Origin: DUQX01 sp050948825
GTDB lineage: Bacteria; Bacillota; Dethiobacteria; DTU022; UBA8154
Assembly: GCA_050948825.1 (NCBI GenBank)
Contig: JBMNEO010000003.1
Span: 609,525-673,524 of the forward strand
Direction: 5' to 3'
Length of the DNA stretch: 64,000 nucleotides
Shown here: positions 44,100 to 52,658 of the stretch, in pieces
Layout: the number at the start of each line of letters is the position of its first letter
Numbering within the stretch: the stretch's first letter is position 1
Notes under the pieces: generated by a model
What the model saw: the letters and a program-made list of their open reading frames with translations, nothing else
Databases searched by the model: none
What the model was told of the DNA's origin: nothing
Position numbers and translations under genes: made by a program

Positions 44100-44927
44100 T
44101 TATTTAGCCCCCTTCTTTTTTTTCTTGGATTTTTTCTTTTTGACTTTGGGGCTCCCTGTCTGAACCACTTTTGATTCTTTTTCTTTTTTATCTGTTGCTC
44201 TGATATTATTCTTTATATTAACTTCATTATTATTAATTTTAGAACGCTCATTATTTTTATTTAGATCACCTTTTTTCTTTCTTTCAGCACCTGGCATCAG
44301 ATAATGATTCCCAACGGAAAATACGGAGTTTGTTAGCCAATATAACACCAAACCTGAAGGGAAACCAATACTAAACACCAAAATCATTACAGGAAATATA
44401 TAAAGCATCATTTTTTGCTTTGGATCGGTTAAAACGAGCTTTTGATGAAAAAAAGTGGCGCCCGCAGCCAGGACAGGTAAAATATAATAAGGATTAAAAA
44501 AGCCATATATTTCCTTAACATCATTTGGGGAATTCATTAAATTAAGCCCTAAAAAATAAGGATTGAAATTTTCTATAGCATTTTGAATTAATTCAGGTTC
44601 CCGAAGCAATGCAAATACAGCAATTATTATTGGAAATTGAATTATCAAGGGGAGACAACCGCCCAGAGGATTAATTTTTTTATCCCTCATGTATTCCATG
44701 GTAGCCTGGTTATATTTTTCTTTATCGTGCTTATATTTTTCTTGAATCTTCTTTAATTCCGGTTGAATCTCCTGCAATTTTTTTGAAGATTGTATTTGTT
44801 TTCTGGTTAAGGGAAAAGTTATAATGTTTACCAGTGCTGTAAGTAAAATAATTGCCAGTCCGTAATTCCCGGTAAAATTATAAAAAAAAGTAAGTACTAT
44901 ATTTACATATTCGGTCAAAACCTGCAT
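44100..44927 (-). CDS. yidC: Membrane protein insertase YidC
   Basis: Inserts proteins into the cytoplasmic membrane, alone or with SecYEG. 275 residues, the short Gram-positive form without the periplasmic domain. Five hydrophobic segments are present, with the positively charged groove arginine in NIITFPLTRKQIQSSKKLQ and the cytoplasmic helical hairpin KYKHDKEKYNQATMEYM. A lysine-rich C-terminal tail (KKKKSKKKKKG) probably contacts ribosomes. I see no lipobox cysteine near the start. Lies between yidD and jag in the rpmH operon. Confidence 0.94.
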   Translation of the reverse strand: MQVLTEYVNIVLTFFYNFTGNYGLAIILLTALVNIITFPLTRKQIQSSKKLQEIQPELKKIQEKYKHDKEKYNQATMEYMRDKKINPLGGCLPLIIQFPIIIAVFALLREPELIQNAIENFNPYFLGLNLMNSPNDVKEIYGFFNPYYILPVLAAGATFFHQKLVLTDPKQKMMLYIFPVMILVFSIGFPSGLVLYWLTNSVFSVGNHYLMPGAERKKKGDLNKNNERSKINNNEVNIKNNIRATDKKEKESKVVQTGSPKVKKKKSKKKKKGAK

Positions 44928-44952
44928 CCAGCGACCTCCTTAATTGATTTGT

Positions 44953-45183
44953 CTAACCTTTTGTTGGGGGTGGTACGGGATCATATCCTCCCTCATTGAA
45001 AGGATGACAGCGTAAGACCCTTTTTATACCTAAAAATAACCCCTTTATTATACCATACTGCTCAACCGCATCAAAACAATACTGAGAACAGGATGGATAA
45101 AAGCGACACCTTGGAGCTAATAGTGGCGAAATAAAACGTTGATATAGTACAATAAGTTTTAATACAATCATCTTTAACATCAT
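44953..45183 (-). CDS. yidD: Membrane protein insertion efficiency factor YidD
   Basis: Small protein of 76 residues with the family signature YQRFISPLLAPRCRFYPSCSQYCFDAVEQYG and RCHPFNEGGYDPVPP. Its three conserved cysteines are present. It associates with the inner face of the membrane and helps YidC. The start overlaps the rnpA stop by four bases, so translation is coupled. Normal length and position. Confidence 0.95.
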   Translation of the reverse strand: MMLKMIVLKLIVLYQRFISPLLAPRCRFYPSCSQYCFDAVEQYGIIKGLFLGIKRVLRCHPFNEGGYDPVPPPTKG

Positions 45184-45551
45184 TTCAATAATTTTCCCCA
45201 GTACAATAATCTTTTCATTTCATTATAAAGCTCTTTATATCCCATACTCCCTGCACCTTTTCTACCTATAATAACCAGATCAAATCCATTTCCTGCAATA
45301 TTAACTTTTAAGTTACGGAATGCTTCAATATACAATCTTTTCAAACGATGTCTGACAACGCTTTTACCTACTTTTTTGCTAACGGATACACCCAATCTAT
45401 TATATTCCTTGTCATTTCTCCTGATAAACAAAACTGTATTCTTCGTAGCTATTGATCTACCATTTCTGTATACCCTTTGGAACTGGTAGTTCTTACGGAG
45501 TTTTTCACTTTTTCTAAAAGATTTATCCCTTATTTTATAATTATCCATCAC
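45180..45551 (-). CDS. rnpA: Ribonuclease P protein component
   Basis: Protein subunit of RNase P, which trims the 5' leader of tRNA precursors. 123 residues; the RNA-binding motif KVGKSVVRHRLKRLYIEAFR is clear (the usual RNR reads VRHRLKR). Slightly longer N-terminus than typical (DNYKIRDKSFRKSEKLRKN). It lies between rpmH and yidD. The start is close behind the end of rpmH (five bases), so the rpmH frameshift described at 45597 could affect its translation if coupling is used. Confidence 0.95.
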   Translation of the reverse strand: MMDNYKIRDKSFRKSEKLRKNYQFQRVYRNGRSIATKNTVLFIRRNDKEYNRLGVSVSKKVGKSVVRHRLKRLYIEAFRNLKVNIAGNGFDLVIIGRKGAGSMGYKELYNEMKRLLYWGKLLK

Positions 45552-45555
45552 TTTT

Positions 45556-45689
45556 CAAGCAGATAGTTGTTTTCTATCCTTTCTTCTTCTTCTCTTTAAA
45601 ACTTTGCGCCCGGCAATAGTTCTCATTCTTTTTCTAAAGCCATGATTTTTGTTGCGTTTTCTTACTTTTGGCTGATATGTCCTTTTCAT
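45556..45689 (-). pseudogene. rpmH: 50S ribosomal protein L34 gene with apparent frameshift
   Basis: Reading from ATG 45689 gives MKRTYQPKVRKRNKNHGFRK and then RMRTIAGRKV, a perfect L34 N-terminus, but the frame meets TAA at 45597-45599. The missing part (LKRRRRKDRKQLSA, then TGA at 45556-45558) follows in another frame; one more T in the GTTTAAAG stretch would restore the normal 44 residues. Total length is 134 bases, not 135. Since L34 is nearly universal, a sequencing or assembly error in a short homopolymer is most likely; a true mutation or frameshifting event is possible. First gene of the rnpA-yidD-yidC-jag transcript. Confidence 0.8.
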
Positions 45690-46019
45690 AAACAATACCT
45701 CGCTTTACAAACGATATATCTATTATTCAGTAAAACTCTGGCATTCATTATAACTTATATTTTAAGAACATGCAACATTTGAGAGGAACGCTATCTGAGA
45801 TAATCTTTAAGCCTAAGTTTAAAAGAGTAATTTCCAGTTCTCAGCAATTTTTTGTAAAGGACAGGCTGCTAAAGACCAATATTATTTATTGCAGTGTCTA
45901 AATTATTCTGATATTATAAAGCCAGAAAAAGTGTTAAATATATCTTCTAAAACCAGTTTTCCACAGTTATTGTGGAAAACTTTACGGTATATGTGGATAA
46001 TTATTGGAGGTTTTTAATA
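45690..46019. promoter_or_regulatory. dnaA promoter region with DnaA boxes (oriC part 1)
   Basis: Divergent AT-rich region between rpmH and dnaA. Close to dnaA are three DnaA-box-like 9-mers: TTTTCCACA (45957-45965), its mirror TGTGGAAAA (45971-45979) and the consensus TGTGGATAA (45992-46000). The first two form a palindrome. They should serve dnaA autoregulation and the first half of a split origin as in Bacillus. The GGAGG ribosome-binding site of dnaA is at 46006-46010. Between 45690 and 45956 I saw no other gene. Confidence 0.85.
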
Positions 46020-47405
46020 ATGGAAGAAAGCTTATCTCAAGTCTGGCACCTGGTCCTCTCTGAAATGGAGAACATCCTCAGCAAACCTAGCTTTGAAACC
46101 TGGCTAAAATCAACTACACCGTTATCGATAAAAAAAGATACGATAATTATTGAAGTCCCCAACGACTTTACTAAAAAATGGCTTCAAAATCATTATTACA
46201 ATACATTATCTAAAATCTTATACGGTATAACAAATTTCAAATATCATATACAATTTGTTACTCCCCAAAACGTCGGTTTTACACAACCTCTTTCTAATTA
46301 TAAACCCGTGAATAATTCTGAAACCCCGGCACCTTTAAAAGAAGCTGCTTCAACAAACATGAAAAATATTTATGCGGGTATCTGCAAGTGGTTGAACCCC
46401 AAGTATACGTTCGATAGTTTTGTGATCGGCGGCAGTAACCGCCTGGCTCATGCAGCATCCCTTGCGGTAGCTGAAACACCTTCCAGGGCATACAACCCTT
46501 TATTTATTTATGGCGGTGTTGGACTTGGCAAAACCCATCTTATGCATGCTATCGGCCATTTTGTCATCTCACGCAATACCAGTGATAAGGTAGACTATCT
46601 TTCCTCAGAAAAATTCACAAACCAATTTATTAATGCTATTAGGGACAATAAGACTGAGGAATTTCGCAATAAATACCGTAATATTGATATTTTATTAATT
46701 GACGATATTCAATTTCTTGCCGGCAAAGAGCAAACTCAAGAAGAATTTTTTCATACGTTTAACGCACTTCATGAAAACAATAAACAAATAGTAATCTCCA
46801 GTGACCGGCCTCCAAAAGAAATACCAACCCTTGAAGATCGCCTTCGCTCACGTTTTGAATGGGGTTTAATCACCGATATACAACCACCTGATCTTGAAAC
46901 AAGAGTGGCTATTTTACGCAAAAAAAGCTTTCTCGAGGGCATCTTCATCCCCGATGATGTTCTTATGTTCATTGCACAAAAAAATGAAAATAATATTAGG
47001 GAATTAGAAGGGGCACTAACACGTATCATCGCCTTTGCCTCGCTTGAAGACAAGGAAATTACGCTAAAACTTGCAGAAGAGGCATTAAAAGATTTTCTCT
47101 CCCAGAAACAAAAAAATGTTGATGTTGATCAAATTATCTCTACAACGGCATCATTTTTTAATATATCTTTACAGGATATTAAATCTAAAAAAAGAACACA
47201 AAATGTTTCTTTACCAAGGCAAATTGCCATGTATCTCATCCGCGAACTTACAGAAAGCTCCCTTCCAAAGATTGGAGAAGAATTTGGAGGTAAGGATCAC
47301 ACAACAGTTATTCATGCTCATAGAAAAATTTCATCTGCTATTCTAAAAGATGAGGCTCTGCAGAGAAACATAAAAGAAATAAAAGACATACTCTTTAATT
47401 ATTAA
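46020..47405 (+). CDS. dnaA: Chromosomal replication initiator DnaA
   Basis: Origin-binding AAA+ protein of 461 residues that opens oriC. Domain I (VWHLVLSEMENILSKPSFETWLKS), a linker at about 90-125, the AAA+ domain with Walker A GGVGLGKTHL at about 167-176 and Walker B ILLIDDIQFL, and the DNA-binding domain with signature GGKDHTTVIHAHRKI at about 427. The frame can be read from GTG 45972, but that lies within a DnaA box; ATG 46020 with GGAGG before it gives the usual N-terminus. Flanked by DnaA boxes on both sides. Confidence 0.97.
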   Translation: MEESLSQVWHLVLSEMENILSKPSFETWLKSTTPLSIKKDTIIIEVPNDFTKKWLQNHYYNTLSKILYGITNFKYHIQFVTPQNVGFTQPLSNYKPVNNSETPAPLKEAASTNMKNIYAGICKWLNPKYTFDSFVIGGSNRLAHAASLAVAETPSRAYNPLFIYGGVGLGKTHLMHAIGHFVISRNTSDKVDYLSSEKFTNQFINAIRDNKTEEFRNKYRNIDILLIDDIQFLAGKEQTQEEFFHTFNALHENNKQIVISSDRPPKEIPTLEDRLRSRFEWGLITDIQPPDLETRVAILRKKSFLEGIFIPDDVLMFIAQKNENNIRELEGALTRIIAFASLEDKEITLKLAEEALKDFLSQKQKNVDVDQIISTTASFFNISLQDIKSKKRTQNVSLPRQIAMYLIRELTESSLPKIGEEFGGKDHTTVIHAHRKISSAILKDEALQRNIKEIKDILFNY

Positions 47406-47671
47406 TTGCAATTACTGTGGACAAGTTATAAAATAAGATGTTGAAAGCTCCTTTTTTTGTTGATAAAGAAATTATTTTATACATATATTTTTTTTTCTGT
47501 TGATGATGTGAATATCTTTTTATTAAATATCCACAAAAAAAATTAATAAAAAACCTCGCCGCTTACATTACTATGAATATTTTATTCACATATCCACAAT
47601 CTCTATTACTAAAACTGTTATTATATTATATAAATATATTAATCATAATCTGAATAATTAAGGAGAAACAA
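47406..47671. promoter_or_regulatory. Replication origin oriC (dnaA-dnaN spacer)
   Basis: About 265 AT-rich bases without a gene. DnaA-box-like sites: TGTGGACAA (47416-47424), ATATCCACA (47527-47535), TTATTCACA (47582-47590) and ATATCCACA (47590-47598). Between them is a T-rich stretch (47450-47530) suitable for duplex unwinding. Strand switch of gene orientation occurs just left of dnaA, consistent with bidirectional replication starting here. Confidence 0.85.
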
Positions 47672-48817
47672 ATGCATATTTTAGCAGATAAAAATGTTCT
47701 TCTTGAAAATCTAAATACTGTGCAGAAGAGTATTCCGCTTAAATCAACCATATCAGCATTAAAAGGAATACTCATCAATGTAAAAGAAGAAGAACTAACC
47801 ATGGTCGGAAATAACCTGGAGATGAGTATTAAAGCAATTTCCAACAATATACAGGTCTTTAAGGAAGGTGAAGTCGTCTTACCTGTAGAATTCATTGAGA
47901 TATTAAAACAGTCTCCTGATGAAAATATAGAAATAAAAATAAGTGAGGATGACTTACGAACAGAAATAATTAGTGGACAGGCTAATTTTATTCTTTACGG
48001 GATGAATCCCGAAGATTTTCCTCTGGTTGGTTTTGAAAAGAACTCAGACAGAAAAAAGATAGACTACTCCGCTCAAGAATTTAAAAACATGCTTAAAAAA
48101 GTTACCTTCGCTGTATCGCAAGATGAGGGTAAGCCATCTTTTAAGGGAGTCTTATTTGAAATTGATGAAGAGAATAATGTTTTTTTTATAGCATCAGATA
48201 CATACCGCCTGGCATATTTAAAAACTACCCTTAAAAATAAAGACCTCCAACCCCTTCGTATACTTGTACCGGGAAAATCCTTAAATGAAATTATGAGAAT
48301 AATAGATGATGGCCAGGATACAGTTGAATTTACTTACACAGATAACGATATCATTTTTTACTACAAACAATTTATCATATATAGCAGGCTACTGGAAAAC
48401 AGATTTCCAAATTTAAGCAGTATCTTCCCTCCCACATGCGCAACGAAAATAAAAATAAATACGCGCCTTTTAGAAAAAGCTATTGCCAGGGCCTCCCTGC
48501 TGGCCGGGGGATACAATCATATGATTTCGCTACAAATTACTGAAGATACACTTGAAATATATTCCGGCTCAGAAGTAGGAAGAATGAATGAAAAGCTGCT
48601 CATAAGCAACAAGGAAGGTGATGATCTGCCGGAGATTATGTTAAATGCTCGCTATTTTTTAGACCCGCTAAAGGTTATCGATGATGAATATGTGGAAATA
48701 AATTTTAATGGTGCTTATGGACCCTGTATCTTTGACTATCAGGAAACCATGGAAAATGGTATACTTGATTATCGCTATTTGGTATTACCGATAAAGGTAG
48801 ATAAAAAAGATCTATAA
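47672..48817 (+). CDS. dnaN: DNA polymerase III beta sliding clamp
   Basis: Ring-shaped processivity clamp for the replicative polymerase. 381 residues with three similar clamp domains; it begins MHILADKNVLLENLNTVQKS and has AILPVEF-like VVLPVEFIEILKQ and the C-terminal FNGAYGPCIF and YLVLPIK segments that contact partner proteins. AGGAGA lies before the ATG. Position after dnaA is standard. Normal length. Confidence 0.96.
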   Translation: MHILADKNVLLENLNTVQKSIPLKSTISALKGILINVKEEELTMVGNNLEMSIKAISNNIQVFKEGEVVLPVEFIEILKQSPDENIEIKISEDDLRTEIISGQANFILYGMNPEDFPLVGFEKNSDRKKIDYSAQEFKNMLKKVTFAVSQDEGKPSFKGVLFEIDEENNVFFIASDTYRLAYLKTTLKNKDLQPLRILVPGKSLNEIMRIIDDGQDTVEFTYTDNDIIFYYKQFIIYSRLLENRFPNLSSIFPPTCATKIKINTRLLEKAIARASLLAGGYNHMISLQITEDTLEIYSGSEVGRMNEKLLISNKEGDDLPEIMLNARYFLDPLKVIDDEYVEINFNGAYGPCIFDYQETMENGILDYRYLVLPIKVDKKDL

Positions 48818-48838
48818 ACGCGGCTTGGAGGCTACCTG

Positions 48839-49969
48839 GTGTATATTAGCAGTATATATCTTAATAACTACCGCAATTATAAAAAGCAGGATCTTCAGCT
48901 GTCGCCGGGTATAAACATAATTCAAGGAGCGAATGGTCAGGGAAAAAGCAATTTTTTGGAGTCTATTTACAATTTATGTTTTGGCCGTCCGTTCAGGGGT
49001 TTTAAGGAGATTGATCTGGTCTGCCGGGGTACCCCCTATTATTATCTCCAAGGTACAATCTCTCTGCAGCAGCGTAGCTACAAAATTGAAGTAGGTTATG
49101 AGATAGAAAAAAAAAGAAAAATTTTCAAAGTAAATGGTAGAAAGGATAGGAGCAATTTCCTGGCGGGCCGGTGCCCTGTTGTATTTTTTGTTCCTGAGGA
49201 TTTGGAACTTATCAGAAGAGGTCCGGATGAAAGAAGACGATTTTTGGATCGTGAGATAAGCCAGATAGCACCGCTGTATGGTGAATATTTAAGCCGTTAT
49301 AATCGGGTCATTAATCAAAAAAACCGTGCATTAAAAGAAAAAAAAATATCCAGAGAGGCTCTGAAAAACTTAATAAAAGCATGGAATGCGCAGATAATTT
49401 ATTTTGGTAGCCGTATCTTACATAAAAGGGCATATCATATCTCCATCTGGAGCGAGCTTGCAAGCCGAAATTTTGGCTTGCTTTTTGAAAACGAACAGCA
49501 GTTAAAAATATCCTATAAAAGTTTTATGCAAAAAGATATATTGGCAGGGGATCTTAGTGAAATTGAACAGCTTTTTAGTATTGAAATAGCCGCAAAAGAG
49601 GATGAAGAATACATAAGAGGGTTCTCCATTGTAGGTCCACATCGGGATGATTTATCCTTTTTAATCGATGGATGCGATGCTAAACGTTTTGCTTCACACG
49701 GGCAGCAAAGAAGCGCTGTTATTGCCTTGAAAGCGGCACAAATTCAATATTACGACCAACAAGAGGAAAAACCCCTCTTTATACTGGATGATATTTTTTC
49801 GGAGCTTGATGAGAAAAGAAGAGAGCAGTGTTTTGCTCTGTTAGCAAAGGCAGAACAGATCTTTTTGTCCATAACCAAAAAAGAAAAATATCTAGATCCT
49901 ATTTTTGAGAGATCATCCCGCCATTCATTTTTTCATGTAAATAATGGTTCAATAACGGAGATTAAATAA
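48839..49969 (+). CDS. recF: DNA replication and repair protein RecF
   Basis: SMC-like ATPase for gap repair, which helps load RecA on gapped DNA. 376 residues. It starts with GTG (GGAGG upstream) giving MYISSIYLNNYRNY; the Walker A motif QGANGQGKSNFLES is at about residues 28-41, the signature region FASHGQQRSAVIALK is present, and Walker B reads FILDDIFSELD. It follows dnaN by 21 bases. The small S4-like gene often found between dnaN and recF in Bacillus is absent here. Confidence 0.95.
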   Translation: MYISSIYLNNYRNYKKQDLQLSPGINIIQGANGQGKSNFLESIYNLCFGRPFRGFKEIDLVCRGTPYYYLQGTISLQQRSYKIEVGYEIEKKRKIFKVNGRKDRSNFLAGRCPVVFFVPEDLELIRRGPDERRRFLDREISQIAPLYGEYLSRYNRVINQKNRALKEKKISREALKNLIKAWNAQIIYFGSRILHKRAYHISIWSELASRNFGLLFENEQQLKISYKSFMQKDILAGDLSEIEQLFSIEIAAKEDEEYIRGFSIVGPHRDDLSFLIDGCDAKRFASHGQQRSAVIALKAAQIQYYDQQEEKPLFILDDIFSELDEKRREQCFALLAKAEQIFLSITKKEKYLDPIFERSSRHSFFHVNNGSITEIK

Positions 49970-49970
49970 T

Positions 49971-50285
49971 ATGGAAACGATCGGATCTTCTATTGACAGT
50001 CTTTTAGTGAAGTATGGTTTAAAAGAACAATTAGAGGCCAGAGAACATCTTTCAATTTGGGAAAAAATAGTGGGAGTAAAGATTGCACAGTATACAAGGC
50101 CTCTTACTATTCATAAAAAAAAGCTGATTGTTGAAGTAAATGACAGTAACTGGCTATACCATTTAACAATGCTCAAGGACAAAATAATAAGAGAGTTTAA
50201 TATGAAAGCCTGCTCCACTATTATTACGGAAATTAGATTTCTTAATGCAGATTTTACTTCCCGGGATATTTTTGACAGAAAATGA
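49971..50285 (+). CDS. DUF721/DciA-like protein
   Basis: Protein of 104 residues of the DUF721 family (IWEKIVGVKIAQYTRPLTIHKKKLIVEVNDSNWLYHLTMLK in pieces). In Gram-negative bacteria the DciA members load the replicative helicase DnaB; the role in Clostridia, which usually have other loaders, is not certain. The ORF begins one base after recF and its stop lies within the next frame, so the genes are translated together. Location between recF and gyrB is the common one for this family. Confidence 0.88.
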   Translation: METIGSSIDSLLVKYGLKEQLEAREHLSIWEKIVGVKIAQYTRPLTIHKKKLIVEVNDSNWLYHLTMLKDKIIREFNMKACSTIITEIRFLNADFTSRDIFDRK

Positions 50286-50308
50286 TTTCTTTAAAAGGAG
50301 GAAAAAAA

Positions 50309-50548
50309 TTGTTTCTTCATATTGGTAATTCACGCGTTGTATCCTTAGAAGAACTAATCGGTATATTCAATTTGGAAATCAAGAATAACCAGGTTAATAC
50401 ACAGTTTTTGGAGAGTAATTATCGCGATAATAATAATCAAAAAGAAGAAAAAACAGCAAACTCTTTTGTCATTACCAGGAAAAAAATCTATTATTCCTCT
50501 ATTTCACCCCTGACATTACAAAAGAGGATTGAAAAAAATTGGGAATAA
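50309..50548 (+). CDS. DUF370 family protein, RemB-like
   Basis: Small protein of about 79 residues beginning with TTG (AGGAGG seven bases upstream): FLHIGNSRVVSLEELIGIF is the signature of DUF370. Bacillus RemA and RemB belong here; RemA is a DNA-binding regulator of matrix genes, and the copy between recF and gyrB (YaaB) is RemB. An ATG at 50282 also opens the frame but leaves a non-family lead. The middle part (NNNQKEEKTANS) is a flexible insert. DNA binding is inferred from the family. Confidence 0.87.
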   Translation: MFLHIGNSRVVSLEELIGIFNLEIKNNQVNTQFLESNYRDNNNQKEEKTANSFVITRKKIYYSSISPLTLQKRIEKNWE

Positions 50549-50567
50549 TAATGTATAAAGTTGGATA

Positions 50568-52502
50568 ATGGTTTTGGAGATGAAGAAGATGAACGAAAAA
50601 AATACCGGTGTTTATGATGCACAACAAATTCAGGTACTAGAGGGTCTGGAAGCGGTAAGAAAACGGCCCAGTATGTATATTGGCTCTACAGGCAGCCAGG
50701 GTTTGCATCATCTTGTTTTTGAAGTGGTTGATAACAGTATTGACGAGGCAATGGCCGGCTACTGCGACAATATAAAGGTTATTATTAATAACGATAACAG
50801 TGTTACTGTTAAAGATAATGGGCGGGGAATACCCGTAAAAGAACATCCTCAGCAAAAAAAATCTGCCCTTGAAGTAGTGTTGACCATCCTGCATGCAGGA
50901 GGAAAATTTGGAGGAGACGGTTATAAAGTAGCAGGCGGACTTCATGGGGTAGGGGTTTCGGTTGTCAATGCCCTGTCAGCCTGGCTGGAGGTTGTAGTGA
51001 GCAGGGATGGAGAAAAATTTACCCAGCGCTACGAAAGAGGGGTTCCTGTTACACCTTTACAAAGTAAAGGTAAATCTGCTAAAACGGGAACAGTGATTAC
51101 TTTTTATCCGGATCCGGAAATTTTTGAGGATATAAATTTTGATTTTCAAATCCTAACCCAGAGACTTCGGGAAATGGCATTTTTAAATAAAGGAATAAAG
51201 ATTGTTATTGAAGACCGACGGTTGAAGGAAATCAGGGAAGAGACATTTATATATGATGGCGGTATAAGCTCCTTTGTATCCTTTTTGAATAAAAATAAGG
51301 AAGTTTATCCTAAAAAGCCAATTCACCTGGAAAAAGTGCTGGATAACTGCCGGGTGGAAACATCCCTACAGTTCAATACCGGTTACAGTGAGGCTATTTT
51401 TTCTTATGCCAATAATATCCGCACAAAGGAAGGAGGAACACATGAATTAGCTTTTAAAAGCGCCTTGACCAGGTTGATTAACGATCATGCACGCCGGCTG
51501 GGCGTATTAAAGGATAATCAGGACAACTTCCAGGGTGAAGATATTCGCGAAGGATTGACCGGGATTATTAGTGTAAAAATCTTCAATCCACAGTTTGAAG
51601 GACAAACAAAAACACGATTAGGCAATCCTGAGGTAAGAGGGATAGTAGAAAATATCCTGATGGATGGTTTAGGAGCTTATTTAGAGCAAAATCCGCCCAT
51701 TACCAGGAAAATATGTGAAAAAGCCCTTCAGTCTGCCCGGGCAAGAGATGCGGCGCGAAAGGCCAGGGAGCTTACCAGGCGTAAAAACGCCCTTGAAATT
51801 AGCAACCTGCCCGGAAAACTGGCTGATTGTGCTTCCAAGGATCCCGCGGAAAGCGAGCTGTTTCTTGTTGAGGGCGATTCCGCCGGCGGATCCGCAAAGC
51901 AGGGCAGAAGCAGGCATTTCCAGGCGATATTACCCCTGCGCGGCAAAATAATAAATGTTGAAAAGGCCCGCCTGGACAAGATACTTAACAATGAAGAAAT
52001 ACGCACGTTAATCACTGCTCTCGGTACTGGAATAGGTAATGATTTTAATATCCAGAAATTACGCTATCATCGGGTGATCATTATGACCGATGCCGATGTG
52101 GACGGCTCTCATATTAGGACACTCCTGCTGACCTTTTTCTTTCGCTATATGGAGCCGCTGATCGCCAATGGGAATATTTATATTGCCCAGCCGCCGCTTT
52201 TTAAGGTGACAAAGAATAAAAAAATATATTATCTCTACCGTGAAGAAGAGCTGGAAAAGTTCATGTCGGAGATTGGCCGCCAGGGAACTAGCGTTCAGAG
52301 GTATAAAGGTTTGGGAGAGATGAACCCTGAACAGCTCTGGGAGACTACGCTTAATCCGGAAACCCGCACAATTATTAAGGTTGATCTGCAGGACGCGATT
52401 GAAGCGCACGAGATTTTTACCTTGCTTATGGGAGAAAAGGTAGAACCACGGCGCAAATTTATTGAAGATCACGCCAGGGATGTTCGTAACCTGGACATTT
52501 AG
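50568..52502 (+). CDS. gyrB: DNA gyrase subunit B
   Basis: ATPase subunit of gyrase, which adds negative supercoils. About 644 residues, normal for Gram-positives. The GHKL ATP site has EVVDNSIDEA and DNGRGIPV; the Toprim domain has EGDSAGGSAKQGR (about 434) and DADVDGSHI (about 506); the tail includes QRYKGLGEMNPEQLWETT. Starts possible at 50568 or, more likely, ATG 50589, which has TTGGAGA about ten bases before it. Follows remB by about 20 bases. Confidence 0.97.
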   Translation: MVLEMKKMNEKNTGVYDAQQIQVLEGLEAVRKRPSMYIGSTGSQGLHHLVFEVVDNSIDEAMAGYCDNIKVIINNDNSVTVKDNGRGIPVKEHPQQKKSALEVVLTILHAGGKFGGDGYKVAGGLHGVGVSVVNALSAWLEVVVSRDGEKFTQRYERGVPVTPLQSKGKSAKTGTVITFYPDPEIFEDINFDFQILTQRLREMAFLNKGIKIVIEDRRLKEIREETFIYDGGISSFVSFLNKNKEVYPKKPIHLEKVLDNCRVETSLQFNTGYSEAIFSYANNIRTKEGGTHELAFKSALTRLINDHARRLGVLKDNQDNFQGEDIREGLTGIISVKIFNPQFEGQTKTRLGNPEVRGIVENILMDGLGAYLEQNPPITRKICEKALQSARARDAARKARELTRRKNALEISNLPGKLADCASKDPAESELFLVEGDSAGGSAKQGRSRHFQAILPLRGKIINVEKARLDKILNNEEIRTLITALGTGIGNDFNIQKLRYHRVIIMTDADVDGSHIRTLLLTFFFRYMEPLIANGNIYIAQPPLFKVTKNKKIYYLYREEELEKFMSEIGRQGTSVQRYKGLGEMNPEQLWETTLNPETRTIIKVDLQDAIEAHEIFTLLMGEKVEPRRKFIEDHARDVRNLDI

Positions 52503-52520
52503 TTGGTAGAAATTGTTCTG

Positions 52521-52546
52521 CCTCCGTACGGGGGTTTTATTATTTC
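52521..52546 (+). terminator. Possible weak terminator after gyrB
   Basis: Short hairpin CCTCC-GTAC-GGGGG followed by TTTTATTATTT, 18 bases past gyrB. The stem is short, so termination would be partial. The following 110 bases are AT-rich and may hold a gyrA promoter. Confidence 0.5.
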
Positions 52547-52658
52547 AAGATATTTTAAGATAATATTTTGTCGAGAAATATTAATTTCGTGTGCCACATT
52601 TTATTAAGATATGATAGAATTAGATTTGAGTCAGCTAGAGGAGGCATAGTCATTTTAA

